The notes beneath the pieces were generated by a model. That model was given only the letters and a program-made list of their open reading frames with translations, made no database searches and was not told where the DNA came from. The position numbers and the translations under genes are program-made. A stretch of DNA of 64,000 nucleotides from Tepidanaerobacter syntrophicus (GTDB taxonomy: Bacteria; Bacillota; Thermosediminibacteria; Thermosediminibacterales; Tepidanaerobacteraceae): positions 372,001 to 436,000 of the forward strand of contig NZ_DF977003.1 of the NCBI RefSeq assembly GCF_001485475.2, given 5' to 3'. This document shows, piece by piece, positions 1 through 8,000 of this stretch (within the stretch, counting starts at the first letter, position 1; the number at the start of each line of letters is the position of its first letter).

Positions 1-272
1 CAGTTGGCATGAAATCATATGATGAAGTTGCAGAAAATATTGCTATATTTGAAAGAAGGCCCATTGAGCCTTCGGTCGAGGAAAGATTAAGTAGCCAAAA
101 AAGAGAGCTTTTAATTGAAGACTGGTGCGCAGGTTGCGGAGAATGTGCAAGGCACTGCCGATATGGCGCGCTGGAAGTTAAAGGCGGCAGATCTATGGTT
201 AATCCCAATAAATGCATCTTATGCGGTTATTGTGCAGGCTACTGTCCGGAGTTTTGTATAAAGATAGTTTAA
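1..272 (+). CDS. 4Fe-4S ferredoxin-like C-terminal part of a larger oxidoreductase (5' cut by window)
   Basis: The frame is open to the left edge, so the ATG at 9 is probably internal and the gene begins outside the window. The visible 87 residues end in two ferredoxin-type clusters, CAGCGECARHC and CILCGYCAGYC, each with a distal Cys followed by the usual 2x[4Fe-4S] spacing. The residues before them (GMKSYDEVAENI) resemble the end of the barrel in dihydroorotate/dihydropyrimidine dehydrogenase (PreA-like) proteins. An electron-transfer role follows from the Cys motifs; the PreA link is an inference. ruvX follows after 15 bp. Confidence 0.6.
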   Translation, partial: VGMKSYDEVAENIAIFERRPIEPSVEERLSSQKRELLIEDWCAGCGECARHCRYGALEVKGGRSMVNPNKCILCGYCAGYCPEFCIKIV

Positions 273-287
273 TTAAGGAGTATTTGA

Positions 288-719
288 ATGCGCATTTTAT
301 GTTTAGACGTGGGCGAAAAAAGAATAGGAGTTGCGGTATCGGACGAACTAGGCATAACCGCCCAGGGCTTAGGCACCGTTGAAAGAAAACAAAATAGCAA
401 AGACGAAGATATAGAGGAAATACGAAAAATCGTTGAAAAATACAATGTTGATAAAATAATATTAGGTCTTCCAAAAAATATGGACGGGACTTTAGGACAA
501 AGCGGTAAGATGGTTGAAGACTATGCTAAAAAACTACAAAGTTGTTTGAATATAGATTTAGGATTTTGGGACGAAAGATTGAGCACTGTTTCAGCTGAAC
601 GAGTTTTGATAGATGCAGATATCTCCAGAAAAAAAAGAAAGAGCGTAATTGATAAACTATCTGCAGTAATAATCTTGCAAAGCTATTTAGATTATAAATC
701 AAGAGTTGACACAATGTAA
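288..719 (+). CDS. ruvX: RuvX/YqgF-family Holliday junction resolvase-like nuclease
   Basis: The 143-aa protein has the RNase H-like fold markers of the YqgF family: LCLDVGEKRIGVAVSD near the N-terminus (first catalytic Asp), GLPKNMDGTLG in the middle and WDERLSTVSAE near residue 100 with the second acidic site. Length is typical. In this family the protein processes Holliday junctions and/or the 5' end of pre-16S rRNA. The start is an ATG 8 bases after AAGGAG. It is followed by a DUF1292 gene, the usual clostridial neighbour. Confidence 0.93.
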   Translation: MRILCLDVGEKRIGVAVSDELGITAQGLGTVERKQNSKDEDIEEIRKIVEKYNVDKIILGLPKNMDGTLGQSGKMVEDYAKKLQSCLNIDLGFWDERLSTVSAERVLIDADISRKKRKSVIDKLSAVIILQSYLDYKSRVDTM

Positions 720-770
720 TAATTACTATAAAATATTCCTAATTCAATTGAATTGGAGTGGAGAAACTTT

Positions 771-1082
771 ATGGAAGAGTTTGAAACAATAACCTTGCTG
801 GATGAAAATGGAGAGGAAACTGTATTTGAGATATTAGGAGTTATAAATGTCGAGGATACAGATTATGCAATTCTGTCCCCTTTAATCGAAGACGAAGAAG
901 ATGAAGAAGAGGGCGAAGCATACATCTTCAGAATCGATGTGGATGAAGAGGGTAATGAGGTCCTTTTTGAGGTAGAAGACGACGAAGAATTTGAAATGGT
1001 AAGGGATGCATGGGAAATGCTGTGCATGGATGAATTGGAATCCCTTGACGAAGATGACGATTTTGATGGAGAAGATGAGTAG
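771..1082 (+). CDS. DUF1292 family acidic protein (YrzB-like)
   Basis: This 103-aa protein is extremely acidic, with runs such as DEEDEEEGE and a C-terminal EDDDFDGEDE tail. It carries the DUF1292 pattern TLLDENGEETVFEILGVI followed by YAILSPL. The ATG at 771 is chosen over an in-frame upstream start at 753 because the GGAGTGGAG ribosome site lies between the two. The family has no established biochemical function; it habitually sits after ruvX in Firmicutes, as here. A strong promoter for the next unit starts 20 bp after its stop. Confidence 0.85.
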   Translation: MEEFETITLLDENGEETVFEILGVINVEDTDYAILSPLIEDEEDEEEGEAYIFRIDVDEEGNEVLFEVEDDEEFEMVRDAWEMLCMDELESLDEDDDFDGEDE

Positions 1083-1102
1083 GTTTAATTTTTGATACTG
1101 TC

Positions 1103-1131
1103 TTGACAAACTTATCTAGCTGTTTTATAAT
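1103..1131 (+). promoter_or_regulatory. Consensus sigma-A promoter for the T-box/serA transcript
   Basis: TTGACA at 1103-1108 and TATAAT at 1126-1131 are separated by exactly 17 bases, a perfect consensus. Transcription would start near 1138 at the head of the T-box leader. Confidence 0.9.
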
Positions 1132-1139
1132 ATTCTAAA

Positions 1140-1360
1140 ATTTAGTTAGTAAAAACTATGAAGGGGAAAATTAAAGATATTTTCTATAGAGAGTCAGTGG
1201 ATGGTGCAAACTGACAGAAGATCTTTATTTCCGCCCCGGAGTTGTTGGCGATGAGCCAAACCGGTTTTAACCGTTAGATTTATAGAGGGTTGCATATTTT
1301 GGGAAACTGAAATAGGGTGGCAACGCGGTAATTTCCGCCCCTTGTACTGGGCGGTTTTTT
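1140..1360 (+). promoter_or_regulatory. T-box leader upstream of serA (tRNA-sensing)
   Basis: The leader has the stem I features GAGAGTC (1190s) and an apical GGATGGTGCAAA loop. The T-box core AGGGTGGCAACGCGG lies at 1314-1328. An intrinsic terminator follows: CCGCCC (1335-1340), an 8-nt loop, GGGCGG (1349-1354), then T6. A T-box binds uncharged tRNA and then favours antitermination. Folding by eye pairs TTTTCT with AGAAGA below the kink-turn and GGAAA with TTTCC at the base. This leaves a UCU (Ser) triplet on the 3' strand of the presumed specifier loop. A serine tRNA would fit serA control, but that specifier reading is tentative. Confidence 0.92.
1335..1360 (+). terminator. Intrinsic terminator of the T-box leader
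   Basis: A 6-bp GC stem, CCGCCC/GGGCGG, with an 8-nt loop is followed by six T. The 5' arm overlaps the region that would pair with the T-box bulge in the antiterminator, as expected for a regulated terminator. Confidence 0.9.
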
Positions 1361-1409
1361 TATTATATATTAATTTGGACTATTTTATATATTTAAGGAG
1401 AGGTGCACG

Positions 1410-1529
1410 GTGGTGATGAATTTTTTTATTAATGTGCTGGCAGCACTCGAGTCAGCATTGAATAATGAGAATTTATTTGGAGCAGGAATAGCTGCGGCAG
1501 AAAGAATTTTTGCAAAAGGGGAGATATAA
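1410..1529 (+). CDS. Small ORF (37-39 aa) between the T-box and serA
   Basis: In-frame starts GTG 1410, GTG 1413 and ATG 1416 follow an AAGGAGAGG ribosome site. The frame runs to TAA at 1527-1529, and the serA ATG begins at the very next base. From the ATG it encodes 37 residues beginning MNFFINVLAALESALNN, with an amphipathic-helix look (AALESAL, GIAAAERIF). The serA ribosome site (GGGGAG) lies inside its last codons, so translational coupling is likely. I do not recognise a family. It could be a small SerA partner, a coupling peptide or the remnant of a larger gene. Confidence 0.6.
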   Translation: MVMNFFINVLAALESALNNENLFGAGIAAAERIFAKGEI

Positions 1530-3101
1530 ATGAGGGTTTTAGTAAGCGATGATCTTGCTCAAGAGGGAATCGACATATTAAAAAAAGAATTTGATGTAGA
1601 TGTTAAGACAAAATTAAGCGAAGAAGAATTAATGGAAATAATTCCTAATTATGATGCACTTGTTGTCCGCAGTGCGACTAAAGTTACAAAAAATATTATA
1701 GAAAAAAGCAATCTGAAGGTTATCGGAAGAGCGGGTGTTGGTGTTGACAACATAGATGTTGATGCTGCAACGCATAAAGGAATTTTGGTAGTTAATGCTC
1801 CTGAAGGAAATACAATAGCGGCCAGCGAACACACTATTGCACTTCTCATGTCTGTTGCACGAAATATACCCGCTGCTGTTATGAGCCTTAAAAATAAAAA
1901 ATGGGACAGAAAAAGTTTTGTTGGAATAGAGGTTAGAGGAAAAACCCTTGGAATTGTAGGCCTTGGGAGAATTGGCAAAGATGTAGCAGCTAAAGCTATT
2001 GGCCTTGGAATGAATATTCTGGCATATGATCCTTATATAATAAACAATACTCTTGAAAATACCCATATTAAAGTAACCGACTTTGAAACAGTGCTAAAAA
2101 ATTCGGATTTTATAACATTCCATGTTCCTTTGACAAAGGCTACTTATCATATGATTGATAAAGACCAGATCTCAATAATGAAAGATAAGGTTATTTTAAT
2201 TAATTGTGCTCGAGGAGGTATTATCAACGAAGAAGCCCTTTACGAAGCACTTGTTTCAGGAAAAGTGGGGGCGTGCGCTTTGGATGTGTTTGAGCATGAA
2301 CCACCCCTTGAAAGCCCGCTTATTGATTTACCTAATGTAGTAGCAACCCCTCACCTTGGAGCATCTACCGCTGAAGCTCAGATTAATGTAGCTATAGAAG
2401 TGGCGAATGACATAATTCGTGCGCTAAAAGGGGAATTAGTTAAAAATGCCGTTAACATGATAACTGTTAGACCTGAAGAATATCACGAAATAAAGCCCTT
2501 TATAGAACTGGCGGAGAAAATGGGTTCACTTTATACGCAACTAAAAAACGGTCGTATAAGCGAAGTAGAAATGATATATTCCGGAAAAGTAACAAAATTT
2601 GATGTAAAACCAATAACAGTTGCCGCGATAAAAGGCATTCTGACAAATATGCTAGAATTTCCACCTAATTTAGTAAATGCATATTTGCTTGCGAAAGAAC
2701 GGGGTATAAAAATTAGCGAGAAAAAAGTTAGCGAAGATCAAGATGCCCCAGGAACAATAACTTTGCAAGTGACTACCGATAAAGGAAAGAGCAGTATTTC
2801 GGGAACAGTTTTTGAAAAAGACGAAATTAGAATAACAGCTATAGATGATTATAAGATAGATCTTATTCCTCGCGGATATGCTCTAATGTCGTTTCACAAA
2901 GACAGACCCGGTATTGTGGGACAGGTAGGAAGCCTCCTGGGCAACAATGATATTAACATAGCCTATATGCAGCTGGGCCGAAAATCTTTTAGAGGAGAAG
3001 CGCTAATGGTGCTTGGAATCGACGAAGAAGTTCCTGAGCATGTTTTAAATGAAATAAGAAAAATCGAAGATGTGTCTGATGCTCTATTTATAAAGTTCTA
3101 A
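1530..3101 (+). CDS. serA: D-3-phosphoglycerate dehydrogenase
   Basis: SerA oxidises 3-phosphoglycerate to 3-phosphohydroxypyruvate with NAD+, the first step of serine synthesis. The 523-aa protein has the full long-type architecture. The nucleotide-binding motif GLGRIG is at 144-149, the catalytic region NCARGGI places Arg at 228, and PHLGAST places the catalytic His at 275. An intervening (ASB-like) domain follows to about 440, then a C-terminal ACT domain beginning near FHKDRPGIVGQVG. The ACT domain suggests feedback by serine. It is transcribed behind a T-box leader and coupled to a 37-aa ORF. serC and serB are not in the window. Confidence 0.96.
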   Translation: MRVLVSDDLAQEGIDILKKEFDVDVKTKLSEEELMEIIPNYDALVVRSATKVTKNIIEKSNLKVIGRAGVGVDNIDVDAATHKGILVVNAPEGNTIAASEHTIALLMSVARNIPAAVMSLKNKKWDRKSFVGIEVRGKTLGIVGLGRIGKDVAAKAIGLGMNILAYDPYIINNTLENTHIKVTDFETVLKNSDFITFHVPLTKATYHMIDKDQISIMKDKVILINCARGGIINEEALYEALVSGKVGACALDVFEHEPPLESPLIDLPNVVATPHLGASTAEAQINVAIEVANDIIRALKGELVKNAVNMITVRPEEYHEIKPFIELAEKMGSLYTQLKNGRISEVEMIYSGKVTKFDVKPITVAAIKGILTNMLEFPPNLVNAYLLAKERGIKISEKKVSEDQDAPGTITLQVTTDKGKSSISGTVFEKDEIRITAIDDYKIDLIPRGYALMSFHKDRPGIVGQVGSLLGNNDINIAYMQLGRKSFRGEALMVLGIDEEVPEHVLNEIRKIEDVSDALFIKF

Positions 3102-3105
3102 TTCC

Positions 3106-3134
3106 TTGACAATAATTGCTGTTTGCAATATACT
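3106..3134 (+). promoter_or_regulatory. Sigma-A promoter for fur
   Basis: TTGACA at 3106-3111 and TATACT at 3129-3134 have a 17-base spacer. The promoter begins 5 bases after the serA stop, so fur has its own transcript, and it rules out translation starts upstream of about 3141. Confidence 0.85.
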
Positions 3135-3170
3135 ATGAGCGAAGCAGCATATATGCCGGGAGTGGGTATT

Positions 3171-3632
3171 TTGTTGACAGAAGAAGAAAGAAAATACAGG
3201 ATAAGTGTTATCGAGGATAGATTAAAAGAGAAAGACCTTAAATTAACTCCCCAAAGAAGAGTGGTTCTAGATGTCCTTCTCGATAATCAGTCCAAGCACC
3301 TTAGTGCAGAAGAAGTTTTTGAATTTGTAAGAAAAAAATTTCCAGATATTGGATTAGCTACGGTGTACAGAACTTTACAACTTTTTGATGACTTTGGCGT
3401 TATCAAAAAGTTAGATTTTAATGATGGATGTTATCGGTATGAGTTAAGTGAAGACCAGCGGCATCAACATCATCATCTTATTTGTATAAAATGTGGAAAA
3501 ATTTACGAATTTGATGATGATCTATTAGAGGACCTTGAAAAAAGAATTTATAAGAATAACTCCTTCAAAGTAATAGATCATGCCGTTAAGTTTTTTGGAT
3601 ATTGTAAGGATTGCCTTAAAGATTTGACATAA
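3171..3632 (+). CDS. fur: Fur-family metal-responsive transcriptional repressor
   Basis: The protein (about 153 aa) has an N-terminal winged helix (KLTPQRRVVLDVLL, then LATVYRTLQLFDDFGVI as recognition helix) and a C-terminal metal/dimer domain. The latter has RHQHHHLICIKCGK and a second Cys pair, YCKDC, giving a Cys4 structural zinc site plus His-rich regulatory sites. A TTG at 3171 (or 3174) fits the GGGAG site at 3158-3162. In-frame starts at 3123 and 3135 fall inside the promoter. Whether it senses Fe, Zn or peroxide cannot be settled here; the sequence looks more Fur-like than PerR-like to me. Confidence 0.87.
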   Translation: MLTEEERKYRISVIEDRLKEKDLKLTPQRRVVLDVLLDNQSKHLSAEEVFEFVRKKFPDIGLATVYRTLQLFDDFGVIKKLDFNDGCYRYELSEDQRHQHHHLICIKCGKIYEFDDDLLEDLEKRIYKNNSFKVIDHAVKFFGYCKDCLKDLT

Positions 3633-3637
3633 ATCAA

Positions 3638-3677
3638 CAAACAACAAACCAGCCTTTATAGGCTGGTTTGTTGTTTG
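3638..3677. terminator. Bidirectional terminator between fur and the hemerythrin gene
   Basis: A perfect 17-bp stem (CAAACAACAAACCAGCC with its complement) encloses a 6-nt loop, between the ends of two convergent genes. Confidence 0.8.
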
Positions 3678-3689
3678 TAACATATTTGT

Positions 3690-4091
3690 TTATCGATTTG
3701 AAGATTGTGTAATAAGTTTATCCGCACCTAGGATATGGTCGCTTATCCAGTTAATTATAAAATCTAGTAGCTCTAGGATATATTGATTTTGGTTCTCGTC
3801 TATGCTGTCAAGGTTTACTGCGTTAAGTTTTTCTACGAAACTGTCATGAGCTGCCTTTTGCAAAGGATAGCCTTTATAACCGATGCTGAGCATGTAATTT
3901 TCTTCTGACTGAAAATGATAAATAGCATAATCTCTTAGCTCTGCCAGTATTTGTATTATTTGATCAAATTTGTCATAGCAAAAATCATTTTTTAAAAGAT
4001 TATAAGCTTCATTGGCTATCTCGAATAATTTTTGATGCTGCTTATCAATTTGTTCTACGCCTATCTTGTAGTCATCCTTCCACTTAATCAA
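3690..4091 (-). CDS. Bacteriohemerythrin (hemerythrin-like oxygen-binding protein)
   Basis: This single-domain protein of 133 aa has the hemerythrin di-iron ligands in order: IDKQHQKLFEI near residue 20, YHFQSEENYM near 65-70, AAHDSFVEKL near 80 and WISDHILGAD near 120. The pattern H-HxxxE-HxxxH-HxxxxD is essentially complete. Such proteins bind O2 at a di-iron centre, and in anaerobes are thought to sequester oxygen. The start is TTG at 4091, 8 bases after a GGAGGTG site. It is a one-gene unit convergent with fur. Confidence 0.9.
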   Translation of the reverse strand: MIKWKDDYKIGVEQIDKQHQKLFEIANEAYNLLKNDFCYDKFDQIIQILAELRDYAIYHFQSEENYMLSIGYKGYPLQKAAHDSFVEKLNAVNLDSIDENQNQYILELLDFIINWISDHILGADKLITQSSNR

Positions 4092-4212
4092 AACAATTCA
4101 CCTCCGAGAATGTCTTATTTATCATGTCCTATATTACCATATTTATGCATTTATGTATATTTTTAAAGCTGAAGGTTATTTATTTGCTTCTAGATTTTTT
4201 CGATATAAATAA

Positions 4213-4259
4213 AATGAACAGGCGGGTATATAAAATCTTTTTATTTCCGCCTGTTCATT
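4213..4259 (-). terminator. Terminator hairpin after the P-type ATPase gene
   Basis: A 13-bp perfect stem (AATGAACAGGCGG and its complement) with a 21-nt loop lies just past the stop of the minus-strand ATPase. On that strand it runs into TTTATTTAT. Confidence 0.7.
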
Positions 4260-4282
4260 CAAATTATAAAGTATATCTTAAA

Positions 4283-6988
4283 TTATTTTTGGAGTCTTGC
4301 AAGAAATAGTTTAGTTATCTCAGCGGCAATAAAGGGCAGTATACCAAACAATACTATAATATCCCAGTCATAAAAAGATAATTTTACTGTATCAAATATC
4401 TCTCTTAATGCAGGTATATACAAAACTGCTATCAAGAGCAGGAAAGATAAAAGTGTACCGCCAACCATATATAAGTTACTAAAAAATCCTATTTTGTAAA
4501 TAAGAAGTTCTTCCGAACGAGAAGTATATGCCCTTAGAAGCTCGCTGAAAATTAATGTCGCGAAGGCGAATGTCCTGGCAACTCGAAGATCAGAAGTAGA
4601 GTTCAATGAAAATACAAATACTCCAAGAACGGCAATAGTCATAAACGTGCTTTGAACAGCAATTTGCCAATTCATTTTTTTGTCAAGTATCGGTTCATTA
4701 GGATTACGCGGCGGTTTTTTCATGATGCCTGGTTCCTTGGCTTCCATACCAAGTGCTAATGCGGGGAAAGCATCAGTCAGCAGGTTTAGCCAGAGTAACT
4801 GGATTGGTTTTAGCGGCACAGGCAAGCCGGCTAGCATTGCAACAAATATGATTAGTATTTCCGCTATATTACAGGATAAAAGGAAGAATATAAATTTGCG
4901 TATATTTGCATATATTGTCCTTCCTTCTTCTACAGCAGCAACTATACTGGCGAAATTATCATCTGTTAAAATCATATCTGCAGCTTCTTTAGCTACATCC
5001 GTTCCGGTAATGCCCATAGCGATTCCTATATCCGCTCTTTTAAGTGCAGGAGCGTCATTGACACCATCACCTGTCATTGCGACAATATGACCATTGTTTT
5101 TTATGGCATCTACTATTCTAAGCTTATGAACTGGGGATACCCTTGCATAAACCGACACATTGTTAGCAACAGATACCAATTCTTCATCAGTCATCTTATC
5201 TAGATCAAGACCAGTAAGAGCTTGAGAATTCTCGTCGATCATACCTAGTTCTTTTGCGATTGCTTCGGCAGTATCCTTATAGTCTCCTGTAATCATTACA
5301 GGTTTTATACCAGCTTGTTTACAAATTTTTATTGCATCTTTTGCTTCAGGCCTTGCAGGATCAATCATGCCGACAAGACCTACAAAAATCATATCTTTTT
5401 CAACTTCTGCTGGATCAGGGTGCGATGGTATAGAATCTACCGGTTTAAAGGCAAAGCCTAAAACTCTAAGAGCCTGAGAAGCCATGCCGTGGTTTGCTTC
5501 TAATATTGTTTTGCGGTCTTCGTCGGTTATATCAAAAACTTGATTATTCTTTAGAATTCTATTTGACAAGCTCAGCATTATATCCGGTGCGCCTTTTGTA
5601 AAAGCAAAATAGCTATTATTGTATAGATGGAAAGTAGTCATTCGCTTGCGATCGGAATCAAAAGGTATTTCTTGAAGCCTTGGTGTCAAAGCATTCAGCT
5701 CTTCAGCTGAAAGACCCGCCTTTTCAGCTGCTACTATTAAGCAGCCTTCGGTAGGATCCCCCATGATGCGCCAGCTTTTTTCGGTATTTGAGCCGCTTTC
5801 TTCTAACTTTGCGTCATTGCACAATGCGCTGATAGTTAGAAGCATCTTTAAGTCAGAATCAGATAAAGGATCGTATTTTTGATCGTCTAGATAAAACTCA
5901 CCTATGGGTTTATATCCCTCACCTGTAATCGAATAAAACTTGCCATTTACAAATACCTTTCTTGCTGTCATTTCGTTTTGCGTAAGTGTCCCGGTTTTAT
6001 CGGAACAAATAACAGTAGTGCTCCCCAAAGTTTCGACTGCATGCAGTTTTTTTATGATAGCATGTCTTTTAACCATTCTTTGCATTCCAAGAGCAAGAAC
6101 TATCGTAACTATTGCAGGTAAACCTTCGGGTATGGCAGCTACTGCAAGACTCACTGCTGTCATGAACATATCAAGAAGCGGATTACCTTCAAAAATACCC
6201 AAGACGAAAACTATACCACATATTACGAGACAGGCGATCCCTAAAACCTTTCCGAGATCATCTAGTTTTTTCTGCAAAGGTGTTTCCTCTTCTTCATAAG
6301 ACTCAAGCATCTTGGCAATTAGCCCTATTTCTGTGTTCATACCTGTTTCTATAACTATTCCCTTGCCTCTGCCATATGTTACCACTGTGCCCATAAATGC
6401 TGAATTATTTCTATCGCCTAATGGAACTTCTCCGCCTAGGACAACTTCAGCATTTTTCTCCGAAGGAACTGATTCACCGGTAAGAGAAGCTTCATCGATT
6501 TTTAAGTTTATGCTTTCGATAAGTCTTAAATCTGCAGGCACATAATTTCCTGCCTCTAGTATAACTATGTCACCTGGAACTAGTTCTCTTGCAGGAATTT
6601 CAACAACCTTGCCGTCTCTTATAACCTTTGCCTCAGGAGCTGCCATTTTTTTTAAGGCTTCCAAAGCTTTACTAGCTCTTGCTTCCTGGACAACACCTAA
6701 AATTGCGTTTAGAATAACTATTAAAATTATTACGATTGCATCAGTTGTCTCCCCTACAACAGCAGAAACAAGGCTTGCACCAATAAGGATTAGGACAAGA
6801 AAGTCTTTAAACTGTTCAAGCAGCATTTGCCAAATAGTTTCGCCTTTTTTGCCAACAAGCTCGTTGTATCCCACTTCATCTAGGCGCTTTTTTGCCTCTT
6901 CTGAGGAGAGACCGCTTTTTAGATCAGTATTTAGCTTACTTGATATTTCCTCCTTTTTTAGAGAATACCAATTAGTTTTTTCGGCCAA
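4283..6988 (-). CDS. P-type cation-transporting ATPase (Ca2+-ATPase / PMR1-SERCA-like)
   Basis: The 901-aa membrane pump has complete P2-type architecture: an N-terminal cation-ATPase domain (1-70) and the first transmembrane pair. The TGES motif follows at 170-173, then the PEGLP ion-site helix at 287-291. Next are the phosphorylation motif DKTGTLT with Asp330, an N domain, MTGDGVNDAPALK, and a C-terminal block of six helices. Family members export Ca2+ and in some bacteria Mn2+. The leader holds a yybP-ykoY manganese riboswitch, so Mn2+ export or Mn-linked control is likely. Start is TTG after GGAGG. Confidence 0.94.
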   Translation of the reverse strand: MAEKTNWYSLKKEEISSKLNTDLKSGLSSEEAKKRLDEVGYNELVGKKGETIWQMLLEQFKDFLVLILIGASLVSAVVGETTDAIVIILIVILNAILGVVQEARASKALEALKKMAAPEAKVIRDGKVVEIPARELVPGDIVILEAGNYVPADLRLIESINLKIDEASLTGESVPSEKNAEVVLGGEVPLGDRNNSAFMGTVVTYGRGKGIVIETGMNTEIGLIAKMLESYEEEETPLQKKLDDLGKVLGIACLVICGIVFVLGIFEGNPLLDMFMTAVSLAVAAIPEGLPAIVTIVLALGMQRMVKRHAIIKKLHAVETLGSTTVICSDKTGTLTQNEMTARKVFVNGKFYSITGEGYKPIGEFYLDDQKYDPLSDSDLKMLLTISALCNDAKLEESGSNTEKSWRIMGDPTEGCLIVAAEKAGLSAEELNALTPRLQEIPFDSDRKRMTTFHLYNNSYFAFTKGAPDIMLSLSNRILKNNQVFDITDEDRKTILEANHGMASQALRVLGFAFKPVDSIPSHPDPAEVEKDMIFVGLVGMIDPARPEAKDAIKICKQAGIKPVMITGDYKDTAEAIAKELGMIDENSQALTGLDLDKMTDEELVSVANNVSVYARVSPVHKLRIVDAIKNNGHIVAMTGDGVNDAPALKRADIGIAMGITGTDVAKEAADMILTDDNFASIVAAVEEGRTIYANIRKFIFFLLSCNIAEILIIFVAMLAGLPVPLKPIQLLWLNLLTDAFPALALGMEAKEPGIMKKPPRNPNEPILDKKMNWQIAVQSTFMTIAVLGVFVFSLNSTSDLRVARTFAFATLIFSELLRAYTSRSEELLIYKIGFFSNLYMVGGTLLSFLLLIAVLYIPALREIFDTVKLSFYDWDIIVLFGILPFIAAEITKLFLARLQK

Positions 6989-7114
6989 AATAAAATCCTC
7001 CTTCTACTATTATTAGTTTATGTAATATTTTAATACTGATATAATAATTGCCAAAGTTAAATTACCTTTTAAAAGATCGCCGTCCTTTACTTATGAATTT
7101 TCATAGCTGTAAAT

Positions 7115-7256
7115 AAAAAAGACCCTTACTGCAATCGATTATCGAATAATAGTTGATTGCGTCAAAGGTCTTGTCTTTTCAGAAAAAACTGAAATGATAA
7201 AAGCCAGGCATAAATGCCGTGCTGGTGACTTTCATCAAACGACTACTCCCCCTTAA
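7115..7256 (-). promoter_or_regulatory. yybP-ykoY (Mn2+) riboswitch with terminator, controlling the P-type ATPase
   Basis: Read on the minus strand, 7254-7243 is AAGGGGGAGTAG, matching the conserved start of the yybP-ykoY aptamer. The aptamer ends at 7173-7160 with CAAGACCTTTGACG, matching its conserved 3' strand. After this a terminator forms: GACC-TTT-GCAATC pairs with GATTGC-AAGGGTC and is followed by a T run at 7120-7111. The terminator shares the aptamer's 3' strand, so Mn2+ binding should release it and switch the gene on. The riboswitch class is established as Mn2+-sensing and often precedes P-type ATPases. Confidence 0.9.
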
Positions 7257-7426
7257 CGGAGTATGATGATTTCTATATATACTGTTATGATTTATTCGTA
7301 AATAATGATATAATAAAATCTACCTAGTGTCAACTCAAATCATATTGACCTCATTTAAAACTAACGTTAAACTAAGTCAAGGAGGCAAAGCCAAAACAAC
7401 TCAAATAGAAAGGGCGATACATCAAA

Positions 7427-7984
7427 ATGCTTTGGTTTGCAATACTTATATTCTTAATTGCAGCAATCGTTTTTTGGCTTGTATTTCAGCAACGAAAAAA
7501 CAGCCAAACAAATCCTTCTGCGTATTTAATTTCAAGAGCAGCGCTTATAGCTGCTATTTACGCACTGGTTACTTACGTTTTTGAACCGATAAGTTATGGT
7601 CCTGTTCAAGTTAGGATCTCTGAGGCGCTTACACTATTGCCTCTTATGGATCCGGCAGCTGTTCCCGGTCTTTTTGTAGGCTGTTTGATTGCAAATATAT
7701 TAGGCGGTTTAGGTTTATGGGATATCTGTCTTGGCAGCTTGATTACCTTTTTAGCCGCTTATATCACAAGCAAAATGCCAAACCCCTTTTTAGGAGCGGT
7801 TCCGCCTATAGTCCTGAATGCTTTAGGAGTAGCTTTTTACCTTTCCAAAATTTATAGCGTTCCCTATATTGCAACAGCTCTATATATTGGCCTAGGCGAG
7901 CTTATATCCGTTGCCGGAATAGGTATACCACTATTTTATTTGATACAGCGCACGAATTTAAGGAAAATCTTCAACAAAAAATAA
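7427..7984 (+). CDS. queT: QueT-family transporter (queuosine precursor ECF substrate-binding component)
   Basis: This 185-aa integral membrane protein has about six hydrophobic segments. Its QueT-family core is ALIAAIYALVTYVFEP, then YGPVQVRISEALTLLPL and GLFVGCLIANILGG. QueT proteins are S-components of energy-coupling-factor transporters that take up queuosine precursors. An unusual extra N-terminal helix (residues 1-20) precedes the core. ATG 7427 has only a weak AAAGGGC site; a strong AAGGAGG at 7378-7384 has no start codon at normal distance. The ECF ATPase genes are not in the window. Confidence 0.85.
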   Translation: MLWFAILIFLIAAIVFWLVFQQRKNSQTNPSAYLISRAALIAAIYALVTYVFEPISYGPVQVRISEALTLLPLMDPAAVPGLFVGCLIANILGGLGLWDICLGSLITFLAAYITSKMPNPFLGAVPPIVLNALGVAFYLSKIYSVPYIATALYIGLGELISVAGIGIPLFYLIQRTNLRKIFNKK

Positions 7985-8000
7985 AGAGGTGCAAAAATAT

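Noticed and set aside
4124-4309. 61-codon + strand frame
   Set aside because: It spans the ATPase terminator hairpin and has no ribosome site or recognisable protein features.
4680-7016. Several + strand frames of 77-149 codons opposite the P-type ATPase
   Set aside because: They are mirror frames of a clear conserved gene and lack ribosome sites.
7315-7385. Possible preQ1 riboswitch before queT
   Set aside because: A GTCAA/TTGAC hairpin and an AAACTAA tail are present, but the conserved loop residues of preQ1-I and the fold of preQ1-II could not be found.
7327-7584. 85-codon frame overlapping queT
   Set aside because: It overlaps queT in another frame, and its AAGGAGG-like site lies inside the frame rather than before it.
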